DNA of 64,000 nucleotides from an uncultured Bacteroidota bacterium. Its GTDB lineage: Bacteria > Bacteroidota > Bacteroidia > Flavobacteriales > Flavobacteriaceae. The notes under the pieces are model-generated. The model searched no databases. It was given only the letters and a program-made list of their open reading frames with translations, and was not told the DNA's origin. The position numbers and the translations under genes were made by a program. Positions 9,336-19,069 of this stretch are shown here, in pieces. Location of the stretch: contig CAILWV010000013.1 of NCBI GenBank assembly GCA_903838055.1, forward strand, positions 99,097 to 163,096. The letters are read 5' to 3'. Each line of letters opens with the position of its first letter. Positions within the stretch are counted from its first letter, which is position 1.

Positions 9336-10543
9336 AAAACATATTATTAATAATTCCGTATGGTGGTGTAGGCGGAATGGAACGCCTCGCGTTTAATTTT
9401 TATAAACAGTATATTAGTAGAGGGTATAATGTAAAAGTTATTAAAATTATACAACTAGATTCGGATATTGTTCATTTTGGTGACGATGAAATCGCTTTGT
9501 CAACTAAAGATTTTATTCAGATGTTGTTTATTAATCGATTATATTTTTATTGTAAAATACCTCTTTTGATTCATAAAATAATAAAAAAAAATAAAATCTC
9601 CCATTCTATATCATTTGGTGATATGACAAATTTATTTAGCTCATTAAGTTTTTCTAAAGAATATAAAATAGGGAGTATTCATTCTTTTAAAAGTATTGAA
9701 TTTAAAGAACAAAATTTTTTAAACAAAATATTTAAATTAGCTTACAAGACCTCTTATTTTTTCTTTGATAAAGTGGTTTGTATTAGTCAAGCTGTTCGAT
9801 TGGATTTAATAGAAAATTGTGGATTCAAATTTCCTAAAAAAATACAAGTACTTTATAACCCTCATGATATTAGTGAAATACAGAATTTATCCAAAGAACA
9901 ATTAGAATCTGATTTTGAAGAACAATTATTTCAAAATAAAGTTGTTTTATTTTTGGGAAGAATTTCTTTAGTTAAGGCGCCTTGGCATTTAATAAAGTCT
10001 TTTAGTTTGTTGAAAAATTTAGATAATTCAATTAAATTGGTTTTTATAGGCGATGGCGATATTTACCTAACTAAATATCTTATAGAATTAACTGCAAAAT
10101 TTGGAATTGAAGAAAATGTTGTCTTTTTAGGTAGAAAATCAAATCCATATTCCTATTTAAAAAGGGCTTCTGTTCTAGCAATGACCTCTTATTATGAAGG
10201 TACTCCCAATGTAATTGTTGAAGCAATTGCTACAGGAACACCAATTGTTTCTTCCAATAGTACTAGTGGTTTAAGAGAGTTGATGAGTAATAAAGAATAC
10301 ATCCATTTTAATGATTTTATTTCTACCGAATGCGGTATTATTACACCTAGTTTTTATTTTGGAAGTTTTAAAATCCCATTAGATGAATCAATAATTAATG
10401 AAGAAATTATTTTTTCTAAAGCAATTTCTGAACTACTTAATAATGAAGATTATGCTATTAAGATTGAAGAAAATAAAGTAAACTTATTAGATAAATTTAA
10501 TTTAGAAGTAATAGCTTCTGAATATATTTCAAGTATATCTTGA
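9332..10543 (+). CDS. Family 4 glycosyltransferase
   Basis: This 403-residue GT-B enzyme starts with ILLIIPYGGVGGMERLAFNF, a clear acceptor-side loop. Further marks are VVCISQAVRLDL in the hinge region, VLFLGRISLVKAPWHLIKS at the start of the C-domain, VFIGDGD, and the donor site TSYYEGTPNVIVEAIATG. An insertion of about 30 residues after SGLRELMSNKEYIHF is longer than in most GT4 proteins and may shape acceptor choice. It overlaps the preceding gene by 4 bases and is followed by a 67-base gap before the polymerase gene, the largest gap in this part of the operon. Confidence 0.92.
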   Translation: MKNILLIIPYGGVGGMERLAFNFYKQYISRGYNVKVIKIIQLDSDIVHFGDDEIALSTKDFIQMLFINRLYFYCKIPLLIHKIIKKNKISHSISFGDMTNLFSSLSFSKEYKIGSIHSFKSIEFKEQNFLNKIFKLAYKTSYFFFDKVVCISQAVRLDLIENCGFKFPKKIQVLYNPHDISEIQNLSKEQLESDFEEQLFQNKVVLFLGRISLVKAPWHLIKSFSLLKNLDNSIKLVFIGDGDIYLTKYLIELTAKFGIEENVVFLGRKSNPYSYLKRASVLAMTSYYEGTPNVIVEAIATGTPIVSSNSTSGLRELMSNKEYIHFNDFISTECGIITPSFYFGSFKIPLDESIINEEIIFSKAISELLNNEDYAIKIEENKVNLLDKFNLEVIASEYISSIS

Positions 10544-10610
10544 TTTATTGCTTAATTTTGATAAAAAATAGTTTCAATTATATTAATTGTAATTCTAAAT
10601 TTAAACACAA

Positions 10611-11705
10611 TTGAATACTATATTCCTGGCGTCTAATTATTCTTTAATTTACTACAACTTTTTACTTGTAATAACTTTTTTTGTTTTCTATAAAAGTCAA
10701 ACAACTTCATTAGAATCTCCATCAAATTTAGTAGGTAAAAATATTTTAGGATTTATTTTCTTTATTTTAATATTATTATTTATTGGATTCAGACCAATTA
10801 ATTTTCATTTTGGTGACATGGTGATTTACAATATTGAATTCGAAAATTACGTAAAAGGTGCGCCATTTGATACTAGTAAAGAATTTTTATTTGAAAGTTT
10901 TAAATATTTTTTTGCTAAAAAATTAAATGCCACGAGTTTCTTTTTTGTCTGTACTTTTTTATACATAGCACCTTTGTATTTTGCAACAAAAAAAATATTT
11001 ATTGATTATTCGTTTTATGCTTTTTATTTGTTAGTAATTTCATTTTCATTTTGGGCTTATGCAACTAACGGAATTAGAAATGGTATTGCAACTTCCCTTT
11101 TTATTTTTGCCATAACTCGAGATTCTAAAATAGTTAAATGGGTCTTATTAATTGCAATTATTTTTATTCATAAATCAATATTAATTGCTGTAATTATTTA
11201 TGCTATTGTTTCTAAATTAAATTATACTAAAGTCTATATACTTCTTTGGTTTATTTGTATTCCATTATCACTAGTGCTCGGAAGTTTTTTAGAACATTTT
11301 TTTTTAGGATTGGGATTTGCAGATGAAAAATTAAAAGTTTATTTACAAGGGGTAGATCAAGTTAAAGAAGGGGTGACTTTAGTAGTTGGTTTTAGGTGGG
11401 ATTTCTTATTATACAGTGCAGTAGGTGTTTTTGCATGTTGGTATTTTATTTTTATAAAGAAAATTAAAGATAAAATCTATTCATTAATATGTAATACTTA
11501 TCTTATTTCAAATGCTATTTGGATATTGGTGATCCGAGTTTCATATAGTAATAGATTTGCCTATATGTCTTGGTTTTTAATGGCTTTGGTTATTATTTAT
11601 CCCTTGTTGAAAATTAAAATGTTTGATAATCAACATAAAGTTATTGGTATAATTACCATTCTTTACTTTTCGTTTACTTATTTGTTTGACTTTATTTTAA
11701 ATTAA
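10611..11705 (+). CDS. wzy: EpsG-family (Wzy-like) repeat-unit polymerase
   Basis: This 364-residue membrane protein has about nine to ten hydrophobic helices and matches the EpsG family of polymerases. The key region is FIGFRPINFHFGDMVIYN after the second helix, the arginine- and aspartate-bearing loop common to EpsG proteins, followed by a hydrophilic periplasmic stretch and the TNGIRNGIATSLFIFA helix. It would join flipped repeat units into a polymer in the periplasm. The start is TTG, because an in-frame stop lies only three codons upstream and no ATG precedes the first helix. A TAATTTTG box at 10553-10560 could be a local promoter, but AT-rich sequence makes chance matches common. Confidence 0.82.
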   Translation: MNTIFLASNYSLIYYNFLLVITFFVFYKSQTTSLESPSNLVGKNILGFIFFILILLFIGFRPINFHFGDMVIYNIEFENYVKGAPFDTSKEFLFESFKYFFAKKLNATSFFFVCTFLYIAPLYFATKKIFIDYSFYAFYLLVISFSFWAYATNGIRNGIATSLFIFAITRDSKIVKWVLLIAIIFIHKSILIAVIIYAIVSKLNYTKVYILLWFICIPLSLVLGSFLEHFFLGLGFADEKLKVYLQGVDQVKEGVTLVVGFRWDFLLYSAVGVFACWYFIFIKKIKDKIYSLICNTYLISNAIWILVIRVSYSNRFAYMSWFLMALVIIYPLLKIKMFDNQHKVIGIITILYFSFTYLFDFILN

Positions 11706-11711
11706 AGAGAA

Positions 11712-12701
11712 ATGAAATTAAGTATAATAATTCCTATTTATAATGTAGAAAAATACGTAGAAAAATGCGTTAAGTCCTTGTTGAGTAATAATTTAAAAAA
11801 CAATGAATATGAGATAATAATTGTTGACGATGGCTCTCAAGACACTAGTATTATTATTGTAAATGAGTTAGCTAAACAATTTTTTAACATAAAAATTATT
11901 TCGCAAAAAAATAAAGGATTAGGTGGAGCTAGAAACACTGGAATTCAAAATTCAATTGGAGTATACTTACTTTTTTTAGATTCAGATGATTGGTATTTAC
12001 CTAATACCCTCAAATATTTAATAACTCTTGCGGAGAATCAAAATCTCGAAGTGCTTGAGTTTGCTGCTCAAGGAATAGCACCTAGCGAGAAAATTATATT
12101 CCATATTCAAAATTCAACTAAAGAGAAAATACTTTCAGGTATTGAATATTACAATTCCATTAGGTATTTAAATTCTGCATGTAATAAATTATACAATAGA
12201 AGTTTTTTAGTGCACAATAATTTATTTTTCCTTGAAAAAATATATATAGAAGATTTTGAATTTAACACTAGAGTTTTTCTAAAAACTAAAAGAGTTATGG
12301 CCACGGATTTTCTCGCAATTCAATTTCTTCAGTCAGAAAATTCGATTACAAGAAATAAGGACCATTCTAAAAGAGAAAAAGTTGTAACTGATTTTATTAA
12401 AATCATTCAAATTACAAATGATTTATATATTAAACAACAAGAACCAATTGATGAACCTACAAAATTGTTTTTTGAAGAAAGGATTTCTTTTTTAGTTATT
12501 ACTTTATTTTTTCAATTAATGAAATATAAACTTTCCTATTCAAAAATTAAGAAAATTAAAGTTCAATTGGTTTCAAGAGGACTTTTCTATATTGATTTTC
12601 CAATTCATGATAAGAAAAAAGATTTTTTCAGGAAAATAATTATTAAAAATTTTGTTTTGATTAGATTTTTGCAACCACTATTAAAATTTTTAAATAAATG
12701 A
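11712..12701 (+). CDS. Family 2 glycosyltransferase
   Basis: This is a 329-residue GT-A enzyme. MKLSIIIPIYNVEKYVEKC is the standard GT2 opening; IIVDDGSQDTS binds the nucleotide and LFLDSDDWY gives the DxD-like metal site. The motif KNKGLGGARNTG sits between them as in WcaA-like enzymes, and EDFEFNTRVFL in the middle resembles the catalytic-base ED region. The last 4 bases overlap the next gene. It belongs to the Wzx/Wzy sub-cluster; donor and acceptor are unknown. Confidence 0.93.
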   Translation: MKLSIIIPIYNVEKYVEKCVKSLLSNNLKNNEYEIIIVDDGSQDTSIIIVNELAKQFFNIKIISQKNKGLGGARNTGIQNSIGVYLLFLDSDDWYLPNTLKYLITLAENQNLEVLEFAAQGIAPSEKIIFHIQNSTKEKILSGIEYYNSIRYLNSACNKLYNRSFLVHNNLFFLEKIYIEDFEFNTRVFLKTKRVMATDFLAIQFLQSENSITRNKDHSKREKVVTDFIKIIQITNDLYIKQQEPIDEPTKLFFEERISFLVITLFFQLMKYKLSYSKIKKIKVQLVSRGLFYIDFPIHDKKKDFFRKIIIKNFVLIRFLQPLLKFLNK

Positions 12702-13858
12702 AGCCGAAGCTAATAAGAACATCAACTATTGCTATGTCTTTAGATATTTTGCTTAAAGGTCAATTGGCTTTTTTAAACGATTATTTTCATGTAATTGCTG
12801 TTTCTGGTGAAGATTATCATTTAAAAAATGTTGCAATTCGTGAAAGAGTATCTACAGTAAGTGTTTTAATGAGTAGAACTATTTCTCCAATTAATGACTT
12901 AGTTTCTCTTGTAAAATTGTATATTCTATTTAAAAAAGAAAAGCCTTTAATAGTTCATTCAATAACACCTAAAGCTGGTTTATTGAGTATGGTTGCTGCT
13001 TATTTTGCAAGAGTTCCTATTAGGATACATACTTTTACAGGTTTGATTTTTACAAATAGAACAGGATTGATAAAGCAACTCTTAATGTTAATGGATAGCC
13101 TATTATGTAAATGTGCAACAAACATATATCCTGAGGGTGAAGGAGTAAAAAGAGATTTGATTCAATATAAAATAACTAATAAACCACTTTATGTTTTAGC
13201 TAACGGAAATATAAATGGCATTGATTTAGAATATTTTAACTCTGAAAATAATTCAGAATTAGAATTGGGAAAACTAAGAACTTCATTAGGAATTAATAGT
13301 AATGATTTTGTTTTTATTTTCGTTGGTCGCATTGTTGCAGACAAAGGCATAAATGAATTAATAGCAGCTTTTTCTAAATTATCTGAACATAAAGAAAATG
13401 TCAAATTGCTTTTGGTTGGGCCTTTGGAAAAAAATAGCAATCCTATTTCAAAAGAAACCGTATTAGAAATTCATCAAAATATTAATATAATAAGCACAGG
13501 ATATCAAGATTTAGTTAGAGACTATTTTTCATTAGCAAATGTACTCGTATTTCCAAGTTATAGAGAAGGATTTCCTAATGTTGTACTTCAAGCAGGCGCT
13601 ATGGGATTGCCAAGTATAGTTTCCAATATCAATGGTTGTAATGAAATAATTATTAATAATTATAACGGAATAATTATCCCGGTTAAAAATGAATTAACTA
13701 TTTTTGATGCAATGCAATTGTTGCTAGAAGATGAATCACTATGCAGAAAAATGAAAGCAAATGCTAGATTAAATGTTGAAAGTAGGTTTAATCAACAAGC
13801 AGTATGGAAAGCAATACTAGATGAATATAAAATAATAACTGATAATGTATCCAAATAA
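12698..13858 (+). CDS. Family 4 glycosyltransferase, PglA/CapM-like
   Basis: This 386-residue GT4 enzyme resembles those that act second in diNAcBac-type pathways. The N-domain reads VHSITPKAGLLSMVAAYFA and IRIHTFTGLIF, hallmark blocks of the PglA/CapM/WbpH-like group. The C-domain has FVFVGRIVADKGINELIAAF and the donor site SYREGFPNVVLQAGAMGLP. It overlaps the upstream GT2 gene by 4 bases and the downstream PglC-like gene by 14. In Campylobacter PglA adds GalNAc to Und-PP-diNAcBac made by PglC, and the gene order here suggests the same step. The sugar is an inference. Confidence 0.87.
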   Translation: MKPKLIRTSTIAMSLDILLKGQLAFLNDYFHVIAVSGEDYHLKNVAIRERVSTVSVLMSRTISPINDLVSLVKLYILFKKEKPLIVHSITPKAGLLSMVAAYFARVPIRIHTFTGLIFTNRTGLIKQLLMLMDSLLCKCATNIYPEGEGVKRDLIQYKITNKPLYVLANGNINGIDLEYFNSENNSELELGKLRTSLGINSNDFVFIFVGRIVADKGINELIAAFSKLSEHKENVKLLLVGPLEKNSNPISKETVLEIHQNINIISTGYQDLVRDYFSLANVLVFPSYREGFPNVVLQAGAMGLPSIVSNINGCNEIIINNYNGIIIPVKNELTIFDAMQLLLEDESLCRKMKANARLNVESRFNQQAVWKAILDEYKIITDNVSK

Positions 13859-14447
13859 GATAAAGCCATTTTTAGATTTTATATCAAGCATAATAGGAAT
13901 GATCTTATTGTCTCCATTGTTTATTTTAATTACCGTTTTATTATTTATTTCTAATAATGGAAAACCATTTTTTTTTCAACTCCGACCTGGAAAAAATGGC
14001 AAAATATTTAAAATCATAAAATTCAAAACGATGAACGATAAAAGAGATTCTCAAGGAGAACTTTTACCCGATTCGGAAAGATTAACAAAAATCGGAAATC
14101 TAGTAAGAAAAACCTCGTTAGATGAAATTCCCCAACTGCTCAATGTCGCAAAAGGTGAAATGAGTATTATTGGACCTAGACCATTATTGACAAATTATTT
14201 ACATATGTATACTAATTTCCAAAATAGAAGACATGAAGTAAAGCCTGGTATTACGGGGTGGGCGCAGGTAAATGGGAGAAATGCAATTTCGTGGGATAAA
14301 AAATTCGCACACGATGTTTGGTATGTTGAAAATATTTCCTTTCCTTTGGATATTAAAATTCTTTTTTATTCGATTGGCAAAGTAGTATCCAGCCAAGGAA
14401 TTAACGCTGCAGACGCAGCAACAATAGAACCATTCAATGGAAAATAG
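13845..14447 (+). CDS. pglC: PglC-like initiating phosphoglycosyltransferase (monotopic)
   Basis: This 200-residue protein is the minimal bacterial sugar transferase. It has one N-terminal re-entrant hydrophobic helix (about residues 9-36), then PFFFQLRPGKNGKIFKIIKF, the catalytic pair Asp93-Glu94 in TSLDEIPQLLNV, the SIIGPRP block at 107-113 and VKPGITGWAQVNGRN. Enzymes of this type transfer phospho-diNAcBac or a related phosphosugar from UDP to undecaprenyl phosphate, starting the glycan. It lacks the long N-terminal membrane part of WbaP-type enzymes such as the one at 42257. It overlaps both neighbours, so it is tightly coupled to the PglA-like and PglD-like genes. Use of diNAcBac is inferred from this context. 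Confidence 0.9.
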   Translation: MYPNKIKPFLDFISSIIGMILLSPLFILITVLLFISNNGKPFFFQLRPGKNGKIFKIIKFKTMNDKRDSQGELLPDSERLTKIGNLVRKTSLDEIPQLLNVAKGEMSIIGPRPLLTNYLHMYTNFQNRRHEVKPGITGWAQVNGRNAISWDKKFAHDVWYVENISFPLDIKILFYSIGKVVSSQGINAADAATIEPFNGK

Positions 14448-15057
14448 TGTAACTCTTTATGGGGCAAGTGGCCATTGTAAAGTGATTATTGATATTTTAT
14501 ATAGTCGCTCAATTGCTATTGATGCTATTATTGATGATAATCCGATAATTACCTCACTATTGCAATATAATATAGTAAAACCAGAAAATTTTGATTTTGC
14601 TAAAATAAAAAATATGATTATTTCTATTGGTAATAATCATGTAAGAAAAGTTATTTCAGGTAAATTAAATGTACAATTCAGTAAGGCAATTCATTTTAAT
14701 TCTATTATCTCAAAAGAAGCCAAAATAGGTTATGGAACAGTGGTAATGGCTGGAGCAATAATAAATTCAGGTGTTTTGATTGGCAATCATTGTATAATCA
14801 ATTCCGGAGCTCTTGTTGAACATGATTGCATTATTAATGATTTTGTTCAGATTTCTCCTAAGGCAACATTAGCAGGAAATATTAGTATTGGAGAAGGAAC
14901 ACAAATTGGGATAGGAGCTACAATAATTCAAGGAATTAAAATAGGAAAATGGGCAATGGTAGGTGCAGGAGCCATAATAATTAAGGACATTCCAGATTAT
15001 GCAGTCGTAGTTGGTAATCCCGGAAGAATAATAAAATATAATAAAGAAAATGAGTAG
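14437..15057 (+). CDS. pglD: PglD/NeuD-like sugar N-acetyltransferase
   Basis: This 206-residue enzyme has an N-terminal Rossmann-like domain (VTLYGASGHCKVIID at 5-19) and a C-terminal left-handed beta-helix of hexapeptide repeats (from about 95, ending GNPGRIIKYN). His129 in NSGALVEHDC sits where the catalytic histidine of PglD is found. PglD acetylates the 4-amino group of UDP-4-amino-4,6-dideoxy-GlcNAc with acetyl-CoA to give UDP-N,N'-diacetylbacillosamine. Placement between PglC-like and PglE-like genes, with 11- and 8-base overlaps, supports this over a generic NeuD O-acetyltransferase. Confidence 0.88.
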   Translation: MENSVTLYGASGHCKVIIDILYSRSIAIDAIIDDNPIITSLLQYNIVKPENFDFAKIKNMIISIGNNHVRKVISGKLNVQFSKAIHFNSIISKEAKIGYGTVVMAGAIINSGVLIGNHCIINSGALVEHDCIINDFVQISPKATLAGNISIGEGTQIGIGATIIQGIKIGKWAMVGAGAIIIKDIPDYAVVVGNPGRIIKYNKENE

Positions 15058-16183
15058 CACTAAAATATGGCTTTCTTCTCCTCATATGGGAGGAGGGGAG
15101 CAAAAATATATTGATGAGGCTATAAATACTAATTGGGTGGCACCATTAGGACCAAATGTTAATGGCTTTGAACACGATTTAGAAAAATATTTAAAGGATG
15201 ATGTTTATGTTACTTCTTTAAGTTCAGGAACTGCCGCAATTCATTTAGCACTAATTTTGCTTGGCGTAAAGCCTAAGGACGAGGTTATTTGTCAGAGTAT
15301 GACTTTTTCAGCTTCTGCAAATCCAATTGTATATCTCGGTGCAACTCCTATTTTTATAGATAGCGAATTAGAAACCTGGAATATGTGTCCGGTAACTCTA
15401 GAAATAGCTATAAAAGATAGAATTAAAAACGGAAGAAAACCAAAGGCAATAATTGTAGTTAATCTATACGGAATGCCATATAAAGTAGAAGAAATAAGAT
15501 CTATTGCAAACCAATATGAAATTCCAATTATTGAAGATAGTGCGGAAGCTTTAGGAAGTACCTATAAAAATAAAAATTGCGGCACTTTTGGAGATATAGG
15601 AATAGTATCTTTTAATGGTAATAAAATAATTACAACTTCAGGTGGAGGAGCTATAGTGACCAAATCTAAAGAATTAAAAGAAAAGGCCATTTTTCTTGCA
15701 ACACAAGCTAGAGATGAAGCGCCTCATTATCAGCATAGCGAAATAGGTTATAATTATAGAATGAGTAATATTTGCGCGGGAATTGGAAGAGGTCAAATGG
15801 AAGTATTAGACAGCCATATTGAAAAAAGAAGAGAAATGCACCAGTTTTATACAACTATATTTAAACAAAATGACGCTGTTCAATTATTGACCGAACCAAA
15901 TTCTGATTATTTTTCTAACTATTGGCTTTCAACTATTTTAATTGATCCTTTAAAAGGAAATAAAATGTCAAGAGAAGATTTAAGAGCTAAGCTACTTGAT
16001 GCAAATATTGAAAGCCGACCACTTTGGAAACCAATGCATCTTCAGCCAGTTTTTAGCTCTGCTCCATATTATGGAGGACAAGTTGCTGAAAATTTATTTA
16101 ACAAAGGATTATGTTTGCCATCAGGATCAAATTTATCAGAAGAAGAAAAAGATAGAATTAAAAGAGTATTAAATTTTATTTAA
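15050..16183 (+). CDS. pglE: PglE-like UDP-4-keto-sugar aminotransferase
   Basis: This is a 377-residue fold-type I PLP enzyme of the DegT/DnrJ/EryC1/StrS family. It starts KIWLSSPHMGGGEQKYIDEA and continues TNWVAPLGPNVNGFE, the pattern of PglE/LegC-type enzymes. SSGTAAIHLAL binds the PLP phosphate, EDSAEALGS carries the pyridine-nitrogen aspartate, and Lys192 in SFNGNKIITTSGGG is the Schiff-base lysine. It would convert the UDP-4-keto-6-deoxy product of PglF to the 4-amino sugar with glutamate as donor. The start overlaps the PglD-like gene by 8 bases. It is distinct from the WecE-like enzyme at the left edge. Confidence 0.92.
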   Translation: MSSTKIWLSSPHMGGGEQKYIDEAINTNWVAPLGPNVNGFEHDLEKYLKDDVYVTSLSSGTAAIHLALILLGVKPKDEVICQSMTFSASANPIVYLGATPIFIDSELETWNMCPVTLEIAIKDRIKNGRKPKAIIVVNLYGMPYKVEEIRSIANQYEIPIIEDSAEALGSTYKNKNCGTFGDIGIVSFNGNKIITTSGGGAIVTKSKELKEKAIFLATQARDEAPHYQHSEIGYNYRMSNICAGIGRGQMEVLDSHIEKRREMHQFYTTIFKQNDAVQLLTEPNSDYFSNYWLSTILIDPLKGNKMSREDLRAKLLDANIESRPLWKPMHLQPVFSSAPYYGGQVAENLFNKGLCLPSGSNLSEEEKDRIKRVLNFI

Positions 16184-16235
16184 TTAAATTGAGAATATAT
16201 TATCCTAATTTTACAATCATAGAAAAGTATAATCA

Positions 16236-18242
16236 TTGAAAAACACAAAAAATAATAAAGTATTTGAAAAAATTAGTAAAGCTTTTCCTCTTATAAATAC
16301 GGGATTTAGCTTTAAAAATTTAGGATATCTACCTAGGTGGTTAGTTCTATCTATGGACTTTATTATAGTTTTTGTATCAATAATATGTACTTATTTTTTG
16401 TTGTTAGGTTTAAAATTTGAATATATTCCTAAAAGAGATTTAGGTTTTGGAATTGCTTTTTGGCTGTGTGTAAATGTTATTTTATTTTGGGTTTTCAGAA
16501 CTTATTCGGGTATAATAAGACACTCTTCATTTATTGATGCTATAAAATTATTTTTATCCCAATTTTCAACATTTGCAGTAATATTAGTATTTAATTTTAT
16601 TTGTATTTTGTTAGGCGAACAAAAATTATTTTTAACTACGGGAGCATTTATTAATACCGTCTTATCATTTAGTGTGCTTTTCTTTTATAGAATAATTGTT
16701 AAACAATTATTTGATAATTTATTTAATGAATCACCTACTACAATTAGAATAAATGCAGTTATTTATGGCTCTGGAGCTAATGCCATCGCTGTAGCAAATG
16801 CATTAATTTCCGAAACACCTAAGAGATTTAATTTAATAGGATTCATTGATAAAAATAATCAGAATTTTAGAAAGAGGTTATTAAATCTTCCTATTTTTAA
16901 AATTAGAAAAAATCTTCTTTACTTGATGAAATCAAAAAACGGAGAAGCATTAATAATTGCAGATAATACTTTAACAAAAGAGGAACGTTTATTAATTATA
17001 GAAGAGTGCATAGAATTTGGAATTAAAGTTTTTACATTACCCTCAATTACAGATTGGGAAGATAAAAAAGAAATTTCTCAAAATTTAAAAAATCTAGAAA
17101 TCAACGATTTATTAGAGCGAGATCCAATTATTTTAGATACCCAAGGTATATTAGCGAAAATGAATAATAAAACTATTTTAGTTACCGGAGCAGCAGGTTC
17201 AATAGGTAGTGAAATAGTTAGGCAAATAGTTTTCTTTAATCCCGAAAAAATTATTCTTTTAGACCAGGCGGAAACACCATTAAATTCATTATCATTAGAA
17301 ATTATTTCTCTAAATATTCCTGTAGAAGTAATTAATAAAATTGCTGACATTAGAAGTTATAAAGATTTAGAATCTATTTTCATTTCTCATAAACCAGATG
17401 TTGTATTTCATGCTGCTGCCTATAAGCATGTGCCTATGATGGAAGAAAATCCATCTCAAGCAATTTTCACTAATGTATTAGGAACAAAAAATATTGCGGA
17501 TTTATCTAATAAATATGAGGTAGATAGATTTGTATTGGTTTCTACGGATAAAGCGGTAAACCCAAGTAGTATAATGGGAGCAAGTAAACGTATTGCCGAG
17601 ATGTATGTTCAATCAAAGCAATCCAAACATCAAAAAAATAATCCTGAAAAATTCACAAAATTCATAACTACTCGTTTTGGAAATGTGCTAGGATCTAATG
17701 GTTCGGTAGTTCCCTTATTTACAAAACAAATTAAAGACGGAGGTCCAATTACTATTACTCATCCTGATATTATTAGATATTTTATGACTATTCCTGAAGC
17801 TTGTCAGTTAGTTTTAGAAGCTTGTTCTATGGGAGAAGGAGGCGAGATATATATATTTGATATGGGTAAGCCATTAAAAATAATTGATTTAGCAAAAAAA
17901 ATGATTCAATTAGCCGGTTTTACTCCTGATAAAGAAATTAAATTAAAAATTATTGGATTACGTCCAGGTGAAAAATTATATGAAGAATTACTAAATAATT
18001 CAGCTAAGAGTATCGCAACCCATCATGAAAAAATAATGATTGCAATTGAAGGTTGCGATGAATTTCAAATAATAAATCAGCATGTTGAAGAGTTAATTCA
18101 AATTGCAACTGTAGGAAATTTAAATCAACTCGTATCCAAAATGAAAACTATAGTTCCTGAATATAAAAGCCTAAATTCTGTATATCAAATTTTAGATGTT
18201 GAGTTGAAAGAAACTCCCAATTATAATAACCTTGAAAATTAA
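16236..18242 (+). CDS. pglF: PglF-like UDP-GlcNAc 4,6-dehydratase, membrane-bound
   Basis: This 668-residue protein has about four N-terminal membrane helices (residues 34-160), a CoA-binding-like Rossmann domain, and a C-terminal SDR domain. The SDR begins VTGAAGSIGSE at 316-326 and has FHAAAYKHVPMMEENP and STDKAVNPSSIMGASK. Met447 and Lys451 form the M-x3-K that replaces Y-x3-K in this dehydratase family, a reliable marker of PglF/CapD/FlaA1-like enzymes. It makes UDP-2-acetamido-2,6-dideoxy-4-hexulose, first step of the bacillosamine route. TTG is the start because a stop lies two codons upstream. A 52-base gap separates it from the PglE-like gene. Confidence 0.93.
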   Translation: MKNTKNNKVFEKISKAFPLINTGFSFKNLGYLPRWLVLSMDFIIVFVSIICTYFLLLGLKFEYIPKRDLGFGIAFWLCVNVILFWVFRTYSGIIRHSSFIDAIKLFLSQFSTFAVILVFNFICILLGEQKLFLTTGAFINTVLSFSVLFFYRIIVKQLFDNLFNESPTTIRINAVIYGSGANAIAVANALISETPKRFNLIGFIDKNNQNFRKRLLNLPIFKIRKNLLYLMKSKNGEALIIADNTLTKEERLLIIEECIEFGIKVFTLPSITDWEDKKEISQNLKNLEINDLLERDPIILDTQGILAKMNNKTILVTGAAGSIGSEIVRQIVFFNPEKIILLDQAETPLNSLSLEIISLNIPVEVINKIADIRSYKDLESIFISHKPDVVFHAAAYKHVPMMEENPSQAIFTNVLGTKNIADLSNKYEVDRFVLVSTDKAVNPSSIMGASKRIAEMYVQSKQSKHQKNNPEKFTKFITTRFGNVLGSNGSVVPLFTKQIKDGGPITITHPDIIRYFMTIPEACQLVLEACSMGEGGEIYIFDMGKPLKIIDLAKKMIQLAGFTPDKEIKLKIIGLRPGEKLYEELLNNSAKSIATHHEKIMIAIEGCDEFQIINQHVEELIQIATVGNLNQLVSKMKTIVPEYKSLNSVYQILDVELKETPNYNNLEN

Positions 18243-18290
18243 AAAAGCTAATATTTAGTTAAGCAATTTAGTTTTTTTAAATTTTTCATT

Positions 18291-19067
18291 ATGAAAAAAA
18301 ATCTACTTTTAGTATTGATTTTACCATTGTTTTTTTCTTCTTGTATCTCCAATAAAGATTTTGTGTATTTACAAGGAACTCAAAATGTCATTACTAGTTC
18401 TTTTAATTATGAGCCAATTATTCAAAATGATGATCGACTCTCTATCCGTGTAAATACTCTTGAACACGAAGCTTCAGTTCCTTTTAATCTAGAAGACTCA
18501 AAGTCTAATTCCGTAAATTTAACTAATATACCTAATACAAATGGGAATAATAGTTCAAATATTGGATATCTTGTGGATGAAAAAGGCACAATCGATTTTC
18601 CTGTTATTGGAACAATTAGTGTAGCAGGATTTACAATAGCTCAAGTAAAAATATTTCTTAAGGAAAAACTTTCTATTTATTTAAAAGATCCAATAATTAA
18701 TATTCAATTATTAAATTTTAAAGTAACTGTATTGGGCGATGTAGGAAGCCCTGGAATAAAAACATTTAATTCAAATAGGGTTACTTTATTAGATGCAATA
18801 GGAGCTTCTTCGGATTTGACATTATTTGGAAAACGAAAAAATATTCTATTAATAAGAGATTTTCAAGGTGTTAAAACTTTTAATAGAATAGATATAACCA
18901 AAGCCGATTTTGTTAACTCACCATATTATTATTTAGACCAAAATGATGTGATTTATATTGAGTCAAGAAAAGCTAAAGTAGACGCTTCAGCACTTCCTAA
19001 TTTAGGCTTGATAATTTCTGTCGTAAGTTTTATTACTACATTATTATTCCTAGTAATTAAAAAATAA
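18291..19067 (+). CDS. wza: Wza-like polysaccharide export lipoprotein
   Basis: This is a 258-residue Poly_export/SLBB protein. It starts with a lipoprotein signal, MKKNLLLVLILPLFFSSC, with the acylated cysteine at residue 18. IIQNDDRLSIRV opens the export domain and GYLVDEKGTIDFPVIGTI is its typical beta block; VTVLGDVGSPGIKTF begins the SLBB part. A hydrophobic C-terminal helix, LIISVVSFITTLLFLVI, suits the single transmembrane helix of such outer-membrane pores. It would form the exit channel for the Wzy-dependent polymer with the Wzc protein encoded 2 bases downstream. It is shorter than E. coli Wza, as is common in Bacteroidota. Confidence 0.92.
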   Translation: MKKNLLLVLILPLFFSSCISNKDFVYLQGTQNVITSSFNYEPIIQNDDRLSIRVNTLEHEASVPFNLEDSKSNSVNLTNIPNTNGNNSSNIGYLVDEKGTIDFPVIGTISVAGFTIAQVKIFLKEKLSIYLKDPIINIQLLNFKVTVLGDVGSPGIKTFNSNRVTLLDAIGASSDLTLFGKRKNILLIRDFQGVKTFNRIDITKADFVNSPYYYLDQNDVIYIESRKAKVDASALPNLGLIISVVSFITTLLFLVIKK

Positions 19068-19069
19068 AT